A DNA stretch of 64,000 nucleotides from [Actinobacillus] rossii (GCA_900444965.1 UFRQ01000003.1:1426001-1490000), one strand, 5' to 3'. Shown: positions 40,381 through 51,891, counted from the stretch's first letter. Numbers and translations: made by a program. Notes: a model not told the origin generated them from the sequence alone.

Positions 40381-42729
40381 ATGCATATACATTTAGACAA
40401 ACTCGCGTTAATCGTTATTGTAATGGCGTTGACATTACAATGGACGCCCGCGTTTTTGTTATTTCCATGGCAACATTGGGGTCTGGTTATATTGCCTATT
40501 TTTTTGATTGCATTTGGGTATCGTCATCTTTCTCGTCGTTTGTCGTCTATTTTCTTTTATGTGAGTTTTGCTCTAGGCTGTTTAGCTTATTTCCAACATT
40601 CTGCATTACAGGATTATTTAGCTGCAAAAGCGATTGAACCTCAACAGGTTCGAATTGAAATTCGTATTGACGAAATTTTACAACAGCAGGCATATCAAAC
40701 CTTGATTGTTTCTACAAAAAATTCACAGCGCATTTACTTGCAATGGCGACTTAATGAGAAACCCAAAATTGGTGAACGTTGGCAAGCTGATTTACGCATA
40801 AGGCCTCTTTCATCAAGGCTAAATCAAGGGGGATTTGATAGACAAAAGTGGTATTTTTCTAAAGGTATTCATGCAACGGCAACAGTGAAAAGTGCGGTGA
40901 AAATTAGCGATGATTTTTCATGGCGAGAGCGTCAGTTGCATCAGGCATTTGCACAAACAAAAGCATTAGCTCAGCAAGGTTTGTTACTGGCTTTAGGTTT
41001 TGGTGAGCGCGCTTGGTTAAATCCTGAAACTTGGTCTATTTATCAGAAAACTAATACGGCACATTTAATTGCTATTTCAGGGTTGCACATTGGTTTAGCG
41101 ATGTTTTTGGGTTTTGGGATCGCACGAGTCATTCAATTTGTCTTTCCATTAAAATGGATTACGCCTCTTTTCCCTATTCTTGTTGGCATAGCATTGGCTG
41201 TGGTTTATGCAGAATTAGCCGGTTTTGCAATTCCGACTTTTCGGGCTATTGTTTCGTTATTGCTCATTACATTAGTAAAGTTACAGCGTGGTTATTACAC
41301 ACCCTGGCAACTTTTTGTATTTGTGATTGCTGTGTTATTGATTTGTGATCCGATTATGGTGTTATCGGCGAGTTTTTGGCTTTCAGTAGGCGCAGTGGCA
41401 AGTTTAATTTTATGGTATCAAGTGTTTCCATTTCACCTGATTCAATGGCAAGGGCAACCGTTACCCATAAAAGTGCGGTGGATTTTGGGATTAATTCATT
41501 TGCAATTAGGATTATTTTGGCTATTTACGCCTATTCAATTAATGATTTTTGATGGTTTTGCTTTTAATGGATTGATCGCTAATTTAATAGCCGTGCCACT
41601 TTATAGTTTTTTATTGGTGCCTGTAACACTTTTTGCAGCCTTAACTCATGGTGTTGCATATTCATGGCAAATTGCAGATTTTTTGGCGGGGCAAATCACT
41701 GCCGTAGTACAATTATTTCAAGGAAGTTGGATCATTTTTAGTGAGAGCCAAACCTTAATATTTATTGCTTTTTTAGCGTTAATTTTTGTTACTCTGATGA
41801 ATTGGACCTATGGCAAAATTGCGTCAAAATCTCAATATCATTATTTTAATTTAGATCCTTGTCGTTCTTTTTCCATAAAATCACGTAAACGAATAAATTT
41901 TATTGGTTTTTCTATTGTGATTTTTTGTATCAGTATGTTGCTATTTCATAAAATCACGCCCAAAAATTGGCGTGTGGAGACGCTTGATGTGGGGCAGGGG
42001 CTAGCTACTTTGATTGTAAAAAATGCAAGGGGTGTGCTGTATGATACAGGAGCTAGTTGGGTAAACGGTTCTATGGCAAAGTCAGAAATCATACCTTATT
42101 TACAACGAAAAGGGATTGAACTTGATTGGTTGATCTTAAGTCATGATGACAATGATCATTCGGGTGGTGCACAGGACATATTAGCTTATTCGCAGTTAAA
42201 ACTCCTGACACCATCGAATCAAAATAAGGATAAAACTGACCGCACTTTTTGTATAGTTGGAAAGACATGGCAATGGGAAGGTTTAACTTTTTCTGTTTTG
42301 TCTCCCGATCATATTACTGAACGAGCGGAAAATGCAGATTCTTGCGTCATTCTTATTTCAGATGGTCAATTTAATGTGTTATTAACGGGGGATGCAGATA
42401 TTGCAACGGAACAACGCATATTGGCTAATTTGCCGAAGATTGATGTGCTACAAGTTGGACATCATGGTAGTCAAACATCTACAGGCTCAAAATTTGTACA
42501 ACATATTCGCCCTGATATTTCATTAATTTCGAGTAGTCGTTGGAATCCATGGCATTTTCCACATAAAGATGTCGTCGCTCGATTAGAGAATGCAGGAAGT
42601 GCGGTTAAAAATACGGCTGTTTTAGGACAAATTTCTGTAATTTTTGATAAAACGGGCATGCAAATACAAAGTGCGAGATCGGATTTTTCCCCTTGGTATC
42701 GTGGATTTATTGGCGAAATTGCAAAATAA
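40381..42729 (+). CDS. rec2: DNA uptake channel protein Rec2/ComEC
   Basis: A 782-residue polytopic protein. It has the N-terminal DUF4131 region, the membrane Competence domain (TAHLIAISGLHIGLAM, about 210-480) and a C-terminal metallo-beta-lactamase-like domain (DVGQGLATLIV, SHDDNDHSGGAQD, VGHHGSQTSTGS). It carries transforming DNA across the inner membrane. H. influenzae Rec2 has nearly the same length. Several uptake signals lie within the gene. The ribosome site is weak, as is common for competence genes. Confidence 0.95.
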   Translation: MHIHLDKLALIVIVMALTLQWTPAFLLFPWQHWGLVILPIFLIAFGYRHLSRRLSSIFFYVSFALGCLAYFQHSALQDYLAAKAIEPQQVRIEIRIDEILQQQAYQTLIVSTKNSQRIYLQWRLNEKPKIGERWQADLRIRPLSSRLNQGGFDRQKWYFSKGIHATATVKSAVKISDDFSWRERQLHQAFAQTKALAQQGLLLALGFGERAWLNPETWSIYQKTNTAHLIAISGLHIGLAMFLGFGIARVIQFVFPLKWITPLFPILVGIALAVVYAELAGFAIPTFRAIVSLLLITLVKLQRGYYTPWQLFVFVIAVLLICDPIMVLSASFWLSVGAVASLILWYQVFPFHLIQWQGQPLPIKVRWILGLIHLQLGLFWLFTPIQLMIFDGFAFNGLIANLIAVPLYSFLLVPVTLFAALTHGVAYSWQIADFLAGQITAVVQLFQGSWIIFSESQTLIFIAFLALIFVTLMNWTYGKIASKSQYHYFNLDPCRSFSIKSRKRINFIGFSIVIFCISMLLFHKITPKNWRVETLDVGQGLATLIVKNARGVLYDTGASWVNGSMAKSEIIPYLQRKGIELDWLILSHDDNDHSGGAQDILAYSQLKLLTPSNQNKDKTDRTFCIVGKTWQWEGLTFSVLSPDHITERAENADSCVILISDGQFNVLLTGDADIATEQRILANLPKIDVLQVGHHGSQTSTGSKFVQHIRPDISLISSSRWNPWHFPHKDVVARLENAGSAVKNTAVLGQISVIFDKTGMQIQSARSDFSPWYRGFIGEIAK

Positions 42730-42771
42730 CAGGTACAATGCGCCCAATTTCTATAAACAAAAGATTGAATT

Positions 42772-44523
42772 ATGACGAAAAAAACAGACATTTCGACTGT
42801 GAAAACCTTTAAGCGTTTGTGGCCGACAATTAAGCCTTATAAATGGACATTGGTTGGTGGGGCATTAATGCTAGTGTTAAATGCGTTGATTGATTCAGGA
42901 TTAATTTATTTATTGAAACCTTTACTGGACGAAGGTTTTGGCAATGCGGATCACGGTTTTTTGAAACTGATGGCGCTATTAGTGGTTGTTTTTATCTGCT
43001 TTCGCGGGATCACTAATTATTTTTCTGCTTACGCGCTTTCATGGGTTTCGGGAAATGTCGTGATGAATATTCGTCGCCGTTTATTTCGTCATATGATCTT
43101 GATGCCGGTCGCTTATTTTGATCAAAACCCCGCAGGGCGTTTGCTTTCACGTGTTACTTATGATACCGAAATGGTCGCTAACTCATCTTCAAATGCATTG
43201 GTCACTATCGTGCGTGAAGGTGTATATTTAATTTCCTTATTTGCCGTGATGATTTATACCAACTGGCAGCTTTCTTTAGTGCTTTTTGTACTTGCTCCGA
43301 TTATTGGTGGCTTAATTAGTATCGTATCTAAACGATTTCGTGAGTTAAGTCGTAATATTCAAGGTGCAATGGGTGAGCTAACAACATCGACAGAACAAAT
43401 GATTAAAGGGCATAAAGTGATCTTGTCCTATGGTGGTTATGATGTAGAAAGCCAACGTTTTGATGATGTTAGCGATGATATGCGTCGTAAAGGTTTAAAA
43501 ATAGTTAAAGCAGATGGTGTTGCCGATGGTTTGGTGCAATTAATCGCATCTTTTGCTTTGTCCGCCGTCTTGTATATTGCGACTATTGATGGACTGGCAA
43601 TAGAGGATTTAACGGCAGGTTCATTTACGGTAGTGTTTTCGTCAATGATGGCAATGATGCGTCCTTTAAAATCATTGACTAACGTTAATTCGCAGTTTCA
43701 ACGTGGTATGGCGGCTTGCCAAACCTTGTTTGATTTCTTAGATTTAGAAATCGAGAAAGATAATGGCACAAAAGAGATCGAGCGCGCAAAAGGCAACATA
43801 GAGTTCAAAAATGTCTCCTTTGCTTATGAAGGCAAAGAAGAATTGGCCTTGAAAAATATTAGTCTCTCTATTCCACCAGGTAAAACAGTCGCTTTAGTTG
43901 GACGTTCGGGTTCGGGAAAATCTACGATTGCAAGCTTATTGACTCGTTTTTATGATGTCAAAGAAGGGGAAGTATTACTTGATGGTATTAATATACAAGA
44001 TTATAAGTTAACCAATTTACGTGAACAATGTTCGGTCGTATCCCAACAAGTACATTTATTTAACGATACAGTTGCCAATAATATCGCTTATGCGGCTGAA
44101 GATAAATACAGCCGCGAGCAGATTATTGCGGCAGCGAAAGCAGCACATGCCATGGAATTTATAGACAAAATGGAACATGGGCTTGATACTGTCATTGGTG
44201 AAAATGGGGCAAGTTTATCGGGCGGTCAGCGTCAACGTTTAGCTATTGCTCGTGCCTTATTGCGTAATTCGCCAGTGTTGATTTTAGATGAAGCTACTTC
44301 TGCGTTAGATACGGAATCAGAACGCGCGATTCAACTAGCGTTGGAAACATTGCAGAAAGATCGTACCGTTGTTGTGATTGCACATCGTTTATCTACTATT
44401 GAAAAGGCTGACGAAATTGTTGTGATCGAAAATGGTGAGATAAAAGAGCGAGGAAATCACACAGCACTTTTAGCCCAAAACGGGGCTTATAAACAACTGC
44501 ATTCAATGCAATTTAGTCATTAA
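42772..44523 (+). CDS. msbA: Lipid A export ATP-binding/permease protein MsbA
   Basis: A 583-residue half-transporter: six membrane helices (about 20-310) and an ATPase with Walker [10 protein letters not shown], signature [15 protein letters not shown], Walker [13 protein letters not shown] and the switch His in IAHRLST. It flips lipid A-core across the inner membrane as a homodimer. It precedes lpxK and kdsB in the standard order. Confidence 0.97.
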   Translation: MTKKTDISTVKTFKRLWPTIKPYKWTLVGGALMLVLNALIDSGLIYLLKPLLDEGFGNADHGFLKLMALLVVVFICFRGITNYFSAYALSWVSGNVVMNIRRRLFRHMILMPVAYFDQNPAGRLLSRVTYDTEMVANSSSNALVTIVREGVYLISLFAVMIYTNWQLSLVLFVLAPIIGGLISIVSKRFRELSRNIQGAMGELTTSTEQMIKGHKVILSYGGYDVESQRFDDVSDDMRRKGLKIVKADGVADGLVQLIASFALSAVLYIATIDGLAIEDLTAGSFTVVFSSMMAMMRPLKSLTNVNSQFQRGMAACQTLFDFLDLEIEKDNGTKEIERAKGNIEFKNVSFAYEGKEELALKNISLSIPPGKTVALVGRSGSGKSTIASLLTRFYDVKEGEVLLDGINIQDYKLTNLREQCSVVSQQVHLFNDTVANNIAYAAEDKYSREQIIAAAKAAHAMEFIDKMEHGLDTVIGENGASLSGGQRQRLAIARALLRNSPVLILDEATSALDTESERAIQLALETLQKDRTVVVIAHRLSTIEKADEIVVIENGEIKERGNHTALLAQNGAYKQLHSMQFSH

Positions 44524-44578
44524 TTGATCAGGGCGTATCGTATTACGCCCTAAGCTTTATTTTGCTATAGGAAAAACA

Positions 44579-45553
44579 ATGAATTTTTGGTATTCACATT
44601 CCGTCATTGCTTATCTTCTGCTGCCATTTTCATTTTTATTTTGGTTAATTAGCCGTCTTCGTTATTTTCTCTTTAAATTAGGCATTTCACAGTCCTATCG
44701 CGCTCCTGTTCCCGTTGTCGTGGTGGGCAATCTTTCTGTTGGTGGGAATGGTAAAACGCCCATGGTGATCTGGTTGGTGCAACACTTACAAGCTCGTGGC
44801 TTAAAGTGCGGTGTGATTTCGCGCGGTTATGGTAGTCAATCGGATGTTTACCCCTTTTTAGTCATCTCGGATACCGATCCTGTCAAAGGCGGAGATGAGC
44901 CTGTTTTAATTGCTAAACGAACAGGCGTGCCTGTTTGTATTTCAGCCAATCGTCAAGACGCCATTGAGTTGTTATTAAAAATACAAAATTGTGATGTAAT
45001 TATTAGCGATGACGGATTACAACATTACAAATTGCAACGCGATATTGAAATTGTGGTGATGGATGCAAAACGTGGTTTAGGAAATGGTTTTGTATTACCA
45101 GCAGGACCATTACGTGAAACGGCAAACCGCCTACAAACTGTCGATCTTATTATTACCAATGGCGGAGAAAACCAATATACTGAGGCCGTTATGCAGCTTG
45201 TGCCTCATTATGCCATAAATTTAGTGAGCAATGAGAAACGCTTATTAAGTGAATTTAAACAAGGTTCAGCATTGGCGGGAATTGGTAATCCGCAACGTTT
45301 TTTTGATATGTTGCAGTGTTTAGGCATTCAATTAAATCAAACACAAGCTTTCCAAGATCATCAACAGTTTAGTGCAGAACAATTGAGCCAATTTAATGTT
45401 AATGAACCGTTATTGATGACAGAAAAAGACGCGGTAAAGTGCGGTCAATTTGCACAACAAAATTGGTGGTATGTGCCGGTTGATGCAGAAATTTCAGGAC
45501 AAAAAACAACCGCACTTTTGGATAAAATCGAACATATTGCGAAAGGAAAATAA
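44579..45553 (+). CDS. lpxK: Tetraacyldisaccharide 4'-kinase
   Basis: A 324-residue LpxK with an N-terminal membrane anchor, Walker [16 protein letters not shown] and the conserved SRGYGS and DDGLQHYKL motifs. It phosphorylates the lipid A disaccharide at position 4'. The next gene starts one base after its stop codon. Confidence 0.96.
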   Translation: MNFWYSHSVIAYLLLPFSFLFWLISRLRYFLFKLGISQSYRAPVPVVVVGNLSVGGNGKTPMVIWLVQHLQARGLKCGVISRGYGSQSDVYPFLVISDTDPVKGGDEPVLIAKRTGVPVCISANRQDAIELLLKIQNCDVIISDDGLQHYKLQRDIEIVVMDAKRGLGNGFVLPAGPLRETANRLQTVDLIITNGGENQYTEAVMQLVPHYAINLVSNEKRLLSEFKQGSALAGIGNPQRFFDMLQCLGIQLNQTQAFQDHQQFSAEQLSQFNVNEPLLMTEKDAVKCGQFAQQNWWYVPVDAEISGQKTTALLDKIEHIAKGK

Positions 45554-45554
45554 A

Positions 45555-46328
45555 ATGACACAATTCACGGTAATTATTCCAGCACGTTTTGCTTCAAGCC
45601 GTTTACCGGGTAAGCCCTTGGCTGATATTGCGGGTAAACCTATGATTCAGCATGTGTGGGAAAAAGCACAGCAATCAGGCGCAAATCGCGTGGTCGTGGC
45701 GACGGATAATGTTGATGTCAAAATCGCTGTAGAGAAATTTGGTGGTGAAGTTTGTATGACATCAGAAAAACATAATTCTGGTACAGAACGTTTGGCTGAA
45801 GTGGTAGAAAAATTAGGTATTGTCGATGATGAAATTATTGTGAATATTCAAGGCGATGAACCTTTAATTCCACCTATTATTGTGGCGCAGGTTGCCGAAA
45901 ATTTAGCTAAGTTTAAAGTAAAAATGGCAAGCCTAGCGGTAAAAATTACCGATGCGGAAGAACTTTTTAATCCGAATGCCGTCAAAGTGCTGACAGATAA
46001 AAATGGCTATGTATTGTACTTTTCTCGTGCAGTTATCCCTTGGAATCGCGATGCATTTGCACCAGTACTGGCGAAACATAAATCTATTGAGGATTTACAA
46101 CTTGGCGATCATTATTTACGCCATATTGGTATTTATGCTTACCGAGCAGGTTTTATTAAACAATATGTCCAATGGCAACCTACCGCATTGGAGCAAATTG
46201 AAAGTTTGGAACAATTACGGGTGCTATGGAATGGTGAGCGTATTCATGTTGAATTAGCGAAGGAAATTCCTGCGGTGGGAGTGGATACTCCCGAAGATTT
46301 AGAAAAAGTGCGGTCAATTTTGGCGTAG
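45555..46328 (+). CDS. kdsB: 3-deoxy-manno-octulosonate cytidylyltransferase
   Basis: A 257-residue CMP-Kdo synthetase. The nucleotide-binding N-terminus [17 protein letters not shown] and the NIQGDEPLI motif are intact. It activates Kdo for attachment to lipid A. The ATG at 45555, with GAAAGGA upstream, is chosen over a longer reading that would overlap lpxK by 100 bases. Confidence 0.96.
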   Translation: MTQFTVIIPARFASSRLPGKPLADIAGKPMIQHVWEKAQQSGANRVVVATDNVDVKIAVEKFGGEVCMTSEKHNSGTERLAEVVEKLGIVDDEIIVNIQGDEPLIPPIIVAQVAENLAKFKVKMASLAVKITDAEELFNPNAVKVLTDKNGYVLYFSRAVIPWNRDAFAPVLAKHKSIEDLQLGDHYLRHIGIYAYRAGFIKQYVQWQPTALEQIESLEQLRVLWNGERIHVELAKEIPAVGVDTPEDLEKVRSILA

Positions 46329-46361
46329 TTTTGGGGAACAAATTATTTATAGGAGAACTTT

Positions 46362-47004
46362 ATGTTAGATAAAATTATTGGCTCGGTGTTGAGCAATATG
46401 CTAGGCGGTTCAAATAACAACACGAGTGGCTCAATTGTTACGGACGTGTTGGGATCATTGATTCGTAATCAAGGGGGGATGGAAGGCATTTTTAATCAAC
46501 TTCAAAAAGGTGGTTTAGATGACTTGCTTAATTCGTGGATTGGTACAGAGAAAAATCAACCCCTGAATCCGAATCAGGTGAATGATGTGTTTGGTGAGGA
46601 AACACTTTCTCAGGTTGCACAACAAGCGGGTGTTTGATAAATCACAAGCGCAAGATATTCTCTCACAAGCCTTGCCGCAAATTATTGATATGTTAACGCC
46701 AAATGGTCGTGAAGGCGGAGTAACTATGGATAGCTTGCAACAACAAGTTCAACGTCAGCAACAAGATAATGGTTTTGGTTTAGATGATTTATTAGGTGGG
46801 TTATTAGGCGGTGCGATGGGAGGCTCACAAGCATCACAGCAGTCACAATATACACAACAAAGCCAACAACTATCAATTCAGGATGTGCTAGGTCAGATTT
46901 TAGGTCAGCAACAACCAACACGTACTAGCCAAACTTCTGCACCAAGCTCAAATAATGAATTGGCGCAAGATATTGGTGCAGTATTAAATAATTTTTTCAA
47001 ATAA
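46362..47004 (+). pseudogene. YidB-like DUF937 protein gene, frameshifted
   Basis: The first frame (46362-46637) encodes 91 residues with the DUF937 pattern (SWIGTEKNQPLNPNQVNDVFGEE..LSQVAQQAGV), then stops. The expected continuation (DKSQAQDILSQALPQIIDMLTPNG) is read in the next frame to 47004. Removing one T from the TTT at 46633-46635 joins them into a single protein of about 213 residues, with a Gln/Ser-rich and Gly-rich tail. A good AGGAG site precedes the ATG. The function of the family is unknown. It may be a real mutation or an assembly error. Confidence 0.8.
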
Positions 47005-47128
47005 AAATGGATTGATAATGGGAGCTTAGGCTCCCTTTTTGTTCTTTTTGAGAATTGTTTTTATTTACAATCATGTGTTTTATCGTTATCCTTTATCTCC
47101 TTTTTATAACGATAGGTAAGGGTAGCTC

Positions 47129-47932
47129 ATGAAAAAAACATTCTTATTCATCGCACTTATTTCAAGTGCATTTACAGCGCAAGCGCATCGAGTTTGGATG
47201 CAAACCGATCACACGCACGGTGATGAAATTTTAAAAGCGGATTTAGGTTATGGCGAATTTCCGGCTTTAGAGACAATTCAAGAAAAACGTTTAAGTTTTT
47301 TTGACCGCGGTGTGACATTGTTTACTCAAACGGGAAAACAAAAATTAGTGCAAAAAGGCGAACACAACTACCATTTTGAAACGGAAAAACCGGTTAAAGA
47401 AGGCAGTTATATTGTCGCGGCGGAATACAAACCAACCTTTTGGTCAAAAAATGCTGAAGGATGGAAGCAAGCCGATATGAAAGACACACCAAAAGCGACT
47501 TATTGCGAATTAACATCAATGTATGGCAAAAATATTGTCAATGTTGGGCATGAAAGTGCGGGCATTGATGTCATTACCAAACAAATCGGTCATGAACTTG
47601 AAATTGTGCCGATGGATAATCCAGCCAATATTAATGTAAGTGATCGTTTTAAAGTTAAAGTGTTATTCCGTGGTGAACCTTTAGCAGGTGCTACCTTAAC
47701 GGCAACCTTTGATGGCTTTGATACTGCCGACAACAGCAAAACCCATAAAGTCGAAGCCCAAGCCTTTTCAGATGTAACGGGTGATGATGGCACAGTGGAT
47801 ATTATTCCACTTCGTCAAGGCTTTTGGAAAGCGCAAATTACACATGAAGTGCCATTTAAAGACCCACAACAATGCCAAAAAGCAAAACATTATGCTACTT
47901 TAACCTTTAATATTGGTAAACAATATCATTAG
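47129..47932 (+). CDS. Periplasmic DUF4198 protein, possible metal-uptake component
   Basis: A 267-residue protein with a signal peptide cut after AQA, so that the mature chain would begin HRVWMQTDHTHGDE, rich in His. DUF4198 proteins include the periplasmic CbiK/NikK component of nickel/cobalt transport systems of Pasteurellaceae. A terminal His could bind metal. No transporter genes lie beside it here, so the role is inferred from the family only. It ends CxxxxHYATLTFNIG-like and may contain a disulfide. Confidence 0.75.
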   Translation: MKKTFLFIALISSAFTAQAHRVWMQTDHTHGDEILKADLGYGEFPALETIQEKRLSFFDRGVTLFTQTGKQKLVQKGEHNYHFETEKPVKEGSYIVAAEYKPTFWSKNAEGWKQADMKDTPKATYCELTSMYGKNIVNVGHESAGIDVITKQIGHELEIVPMDNPANINVSDRFKVKVLFRGEPLAGATLTATFDGFDTADNSKTHKVEAQAFSDVTGDDGTVDIIPLRQGFWKAQITHEVPFKDPQQCQKAKHYATLTFNIGKQYH

Positions 47933-47990
47933 TTGCCATTTGAGTTTTAATTCGGCATAATTTATCTCATCATTGAGAATAATTTAATAC

Positions 47991-48020
47991 AAACCCTTGT
48001 TTATTCCCGCAAGGGTTTTA
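47991..48020 (+). terminator. Probable terminator before uvrC
   Basis: 8-bp stem AAACCCTT/AAGGGTTT with a 12-base loop, followed by TATTGT. It lies 58 bases after the DUF4198 gene. Confidence 0.6.
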
Positions 48021-48049
48021 TTGTATCTAAGGTACCTGAATTAACAATT

Positions 48050-49876
48050 ATGTTCGACCATAAAACCTTTCTAAAAAATGTCACACAAGATCCTGGTGTA
48101 TACCGTATGTTTGATAAAAACGATACGGTGATTTATGTAGGGAAAGCCAAGGATCTCAAAAAACGATTATCCAGCTATTTTCGTACCAATTTAAGTAGCA
48201 AAAAAACCGAAGCCTTGGTTGCAGCTATTGCGCGTATTGAAACCACGATTACTACTTCGGAAACGGAAGCATTGCTGCTTGAGCATAATTACATTAAAAC
48301 TTATCAGCCACGTTATAACGTCTTATTGCGCGATGATAAATCCTACCCTTATATTTTATTGACCAAAGAACGTCATCCACGTATTACCGCTTACCGGGGA
48401 TCAAAAAAAGTCATCGGAGAATATTTCGGACCTTATCCACACGCTGGCGCAGTGCGCGAAACCTTGTCTTTATTGCAAAAGTTGTTTCCGATTCGTCAAT
48501 GTGAAAATTCCGTGTATAAAAACCGTTCGCGTCCTTGTTTGCAATATCAAATCGGACGCTGTGCCGCGCCTTGTGTGGAAGGCATTGTGACGGATGAAGA
48601 ATATAACGCCCAAGTGGATTATGCGCGTTTGTTTTTACAAGGCAAGGATCAGCAAGTTTTGGATCATTTAATTGGTAAAATGGAACAAGCTAGCCAAGCC
48701 TTGAATTTTGAAAATGCTGCGCGTTATCGCGATCAAATTCAGGCAGTACGCGCGGTGACAGAAAAACAGTTTGTGAGTAACGAACGATTGGATGATATGG
48801 ATATTTTGTCTATTGCTTATCAACATGGCGTGGCTTGTGTACAGGTGTTATTTATTCGTCAAGGCAAAGTACTAGGTAATCGTTCTTATTTCCCGAAAGT
48901 GCCAGCCAATACGGATTTGTCGGAATTAACAGCGACTTTTGTCGGACAATTTTATTTGCAAGCCCACCAAGGGAGAACTGTACCAAATAGCATTATTGTC
49001 GATCACAAATTGGAAGCGAAAGAAGAAATCGAAACCTTGTTAACAGAACAAGCCGGGCGTAAAGTCAGTATTCAAGATAACGCTAAAGGGACAAAATCGA
49101 AATATTTGCAATTGGCACAAATGAATGCTAATGTCGCATTGACGCTAAAATTAAAAGAAACCACCTTAATTAGCGAACGTTACCAAGCCTTGCAAGATTT
49201 GCTAGGGATTGAACAAATCAAACGAATGGAATGTTTTGATATTAGCCATACCATGGGCGAACAAACCATTGCCTCTTGTGTCGTGTTTAACGATGCAGGA
49301 CCGTTAAAATCGGATTACCGTCGTTTTAATATCGAAGGGATTACGGGAGGAGACGATTATGCCGCGATGGAGCAAGCCTTAAAGAAACGCTATGACCGAG
49401 ATTTAGAACCTGAAAAAATTCCCGATATTATTTTTATTGATGGTGGCAAAGGGCAACTTAACCGTGCCTTGCAAGTATTTCGCGAATTGAATGTAAAATG
49501 GGATAAAAACCGACCGCACTTAATTGGGGTAGCAAAAGGTGTGGATCGCCGAGCGGGGCAGGAAACGCTGATTTTGAGTAAAGAAGGACGCGAAGTCAAT
49601 CTGGACCCTGATAGTTTAGCCTTGCATTTGATCCAACATATTCGTGATGAAAGCCATCATCACGCGATTACGGGGCATCGTAAAAAACGGCAAAAAGCCT
49701 TTACCCAAAGTGGGTTGGAAATCATTGAAGGAGTAGGCGCAAAACGCCGTCAGGCATTACTGAAATATTTGGGCGGAATGCAAGGGGTGAAAAATGCCAC
49801 TTTGGATGAAATTGCCTCTGTTCCGGGGATTTCAAAATCTTTAGCAGAAACCATTTTTGAAACATTGCATAGTTAA
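48050..49876 (+). CDS. uvrC: Excinuclease ABC subunit C
   Basis: A 608-residue UvrC: N-terminal GIY-YIG nuclease ([19 protein letters not shown]), cysteine segment ([13 protein letters not shown]), UVR motif (about 205-240), RNase H-like C-terminal nuclease ([20 protein letters not shown]) and a terminal helix-hairpin-helix pair. It makes both cuts in nucleotide excision repair. Full length and intact. Confidence 0.97.
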   Translation: MFDHKTFLKNVTQDPGVYRMFDKNDTVIYVGKAKDLKKRLSSYFRTNLSSKKTEALVAAIARIETTITTSETEALLLEHNYIKTYQPRYNVLLRDDKSYPYILLTKERHPRITAYRGSKKVIGEYFGPYPHAGAVRETLSLLQKLFPIRQCENSVYKNRSRPCLQYQIGRCAAPCVEGIVTDEEYNAQVDYARLFLQGKDQQVLDHLIGKMEQASQALNFENAARYRDQIQAVRAVTEKQFVSNERLDDMDILSIAYQHGVACVQVLFIRQGKVLGNRSYFPKVPANTDLSELTATFVGQFYLQAHQGRTVPNSIIVDHKLEAKEEIETLLTEQAGRKVSIQDNAKGTKSKYLQLAQMNANVALTLKLKETTLISERYQALQDLLGIEQIKRMECFDISHTMGEQTIASCVVFNDAGPLKSDYRRFNIEGITGGDDYAAMEQALKKRYDRDLEPEKIPDIIFIDGGKGQLNRALQVFRELNVKWDKNRPHLIGVAKGVDRRAGQETLILSKEGREVNLDPDSLALHLIQHIRDESHHHAITGHRKKRQKAFTQSGLEIIEGVGAKRRQALLKYLGGMQGVKNATLDEIASVPGISKSLAETIFETLHS

Positions 49877-49922
49877 CAGTCACGATTTTGCAAAAAAGTG
49901 CGGTGAAAAAGAGAGAATTTTT

Positions 49923-50513
49923 ATGTTAGAACCACTTATTGAAACCCATCCGTTTCCACCTGTATTACCACCACAAGCCACGGTTATGATGATGGGAACC
50001 TTTCCGCCAACTGCCGAGAAACGTTGTATGGAGTTTCATTATCCCAATTTTCAAAATGATATGTGGCGGATTTATGGTTTGATCTTTTTTAATGATAAGG
50101 AATATTTTCAAGTCAAAGGTGAAAAGAGATTTGATGCCGAACGTATAAAAGCATTTTTAATGGAACGTGGCATTGCTTCTTGCCCAACGGTGTGGAAAGC
50201 CATTCGAGAACAAGGTAATGCTTCTGATAAATTTTTAAAGATTGTCGAGCCTGTGCCGCTGGCGGATGTTCTTAAACAAATTCCCCATTGCCAATGGATT
50301 TTTACCACGGGAGGCAAAGCCACGGAAGCCTTGTTTAGTCTTGTGCCTGAAAAATTAAAAGAGCCTAAAACCAACGAATTTATTGATTTTCCTTTTGCAG
50401 GGCGCGAGTTGAAATTATATCGCGTGCCTTCCACATCACGCGCTTATCCCTTGAGCTTAGAGAAAAAAGCCGCCGCCTATCGCGCATTTTTCGAGTTGGC
50501 AGGGATTTTGTAA
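49923..50513 (+). CDS. Uracil-DNA glycosylase superfamily protein
   Basis: A 196-residue protein with the overall layout of the MUG-like branch of the UDG superfamily: an N-terminal substrate loop region (MMGTFPPTAEKRCMEFHYPN) and a C-terminal RVPSTSRAYPL that corresponds to the DNA-intercalating loop. The canonical GINPG motif is absent, so the base specificity (uracil, hypoxanthine or other) is open. The ATG at 49923 with GAGAG upstream is chosen. It directly follows uvrC, which suits a repair role. Confidence 0.72.
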   Translation: MLEPLIETHPFPPVLPPQATVMMMGTFPPTAEKRCMEFHYPNFQNDMWRIYGLIFFNDKEYFQVKGEKRFDAERIKAFLMERGIASCPTVWKAIREQGNASDKFLKIVEPVPLADVLKQIPHCQWIFTTGGKATEALFSLVPEKLKEPKTNEFIDFPFAGRELKLYRVPSTSRAYPLSLEKKAAAYRAFFELAGIL

Positions 50514-50557
50514 AAGGCGTATAATTCCTTAACGTTCATCAGAAAAGGACAGCTAAA

Positions 50558-51643
50558 ATGGAAGAAGATTTGACCGCACTTCAAGGGGCGTTGAACGACA
50601 CGGTGGCAAATACCATTCGTTTAACTCAATATAGTCACGGCGCAGGTTGTGGCTGCAAGATATCTCCTAAGGTGTTAGGGACGATTTTGCAAAGCCGGCT
50701 CAATGCGTTTGTAGACCCGAATTTGTTAGTGGGGAATGATACAGCGGATGATGCTGCAGTATATGATATTGGCAATGGGATTGGGATTATTAGCACTACC
50801 GATTTTTTTATGCCCATTGTGGATGATCCTTTTGAATTTGGGCAAATTGCGGCAACTAATGCCATTAGTGATATTTTTGCTATGGGCGGGAAACCGATTA
50901 TGGCGGTGGCGATTTTGGGATTTCCGATTAAATTATTACCCCCAGAAGTGGCGCAGCGCATTGTAGACGGTGGTCGTTTTGCTTGCCAAAAAGCAGGAAT
51001 TGCCTTAGCTGGCGGACATTCTATTGATGCACCAGAACCGATTTTTGGTTTAGCAGTGACAGGCGTGATTAGCACGGATAAAGTGAAGAAAAATGCTTCC
51101 GCTGAAGTAGGCAATAAGCTATTTTTAACTAAGCCGTTGGGGATTGGCGTACTGACCACTGCGGAGAAAAAAGGCAAGCTTAAAGCTGAACACCAAGGAC
51201 TGGCGGCAAAAACTATGTGTGAAATGAATCTTGTGGGTTCGGCATTTGCTGAAATTGATGGCGTAACGGCGATGACCGATGTCACAGGCTTTGGCTTATT
51301 GGGGCATTTGCGTGAAATTTGCGAAGGTTCAGGTGTTAGCGCAGTGGTGAATTTTAATAAAATTCAACCCCTTGATGGCGTTGTGGAATATATTGAAAAA
51401 GGCTGTGTACCCGGTGGTACTCAGCGCAACTTTGATAGTTATGGTGACAAAATTAGCCCAATAACAGCACAACAAAAAGCGATCTTATGCGATCCGCAAA
51501 CTTCAGGCGGTTTACTGATTGCCGTTCGCCCAGAGGCCGTTGAGCAAGTAAAAGCAGCAGCGGAAAAAGCAGGCTCACGCTTGTTTGCCGTGGGTGAGTT
51601 ATTACCGTTGCGTTATGATGGGGTTTGGATTGAGGTTGTTTAA
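50558..51643 (+). CDS. selD: Selenide, water dikinase (Cys form)
   Basis: A 361-residue SelD with the glycine-rich loop [12 protein letters not shown], Cys at about 31 and 33. The first Cys codon is TGT, where some Haemophilus selD genes have a selenocysteine UGA. It makes selenophosphate for selenoprotein and tRNA selenation. The ATG at 50558 has AAAGGACAG upstream. The N-terminus is about 14 residues longer than in E. coli and part of it (LTALQ) is encoded by an uptake signal. Confidence 0.94.
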   Translation: MEEDLTALQGALNDTVANTIRLTQYSHGAGCGCKISPKVLGTILQSRLNAFVDPNLLVGNDTADDAAVYDIGNGIGIISTTDFFMPIVDDPFEFGQIAATNAISDIFAMGGKPIMAVAILGFPIKLLPPEVAQRIVDGGRFACQKAGIALAGGHSIDAPEPIFGLAVTGVISTDKVKKNASAEVGNKLFLTKPLGIGVLTTAEKKGKLKAEHQGLAAKTMCEMNLVGSAFAEIDGVTAMTDVTGFGLLGHLREICEGSGVSAVVNFNKIQPLDGVVEYIEKGCVPGGTQRNFDSYGDKISPITAQQKAILCDPQTSGGLLIAVRPEAVEQVKAAAEKAGSRLFAVGELLPLRYDGVWIEVV

Positions 51644-51683
51644 ATTGGGCGATATTCGATATAAATAACCAGATGATCCCGTA

Positions 51684-51704
51684 GGGGCTAATTACATTAG
51701 CCCC
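51684..51704. repeat. Intergenic palindrome GGGGCTAAT/ATTAGCCCC
   Basis: 9-bp perfect stem with a 3-base loop in the 248-base gap between selD and thiI. No T tract follows. Confidence 0.65.
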
Positions 51705-51764
51705 AAAACAACAAACGCTAGTCATTATTTGATTTTGTAGAAATCTGGATTGTTGTTAGATGCA

Positions 51765-51785
51765 GGGGCAAATGTGATTTGCCCC
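51765..51785. repeat. Intergenic palindrome GGGGCAAAT/ATTTGCCCC
   Basis: 9-bp perfect stem with a 3-base loop, same gap and same design as the palindrome 80 bases upstream, but different sequence in the inner stem. Confidence 0.65.
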
Positions 51786-51812
51786 CACGGCCATAATATT
51801 TCAAACCTATTT

Positions 51813-51838
51813 AAACCGTTGCCCCCGCAGCGGTTTTT
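51813..51838 (+). terminator. Probable terminator between selD and thiI
   Basis: AAACCGTTGC and GCAGCGGTTT pair around CCCC with one mismatch, followed by five T. It lies 170 bases after selD, so another terminator role is possible. Confidence 0.6.
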
Positions 51839-51891
51839 ATTTTAGGGATAAATCGGTATAATCACCGAAATTTTTTATCAGAGAGATGACC

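Noticed and set aside
40332..40637. 101-codon frame overlapping the rec2 start
   Set aside because: Different frame from rec2, no recognisable protein features, and the rec2 N-terminus is conserved across the same bases.
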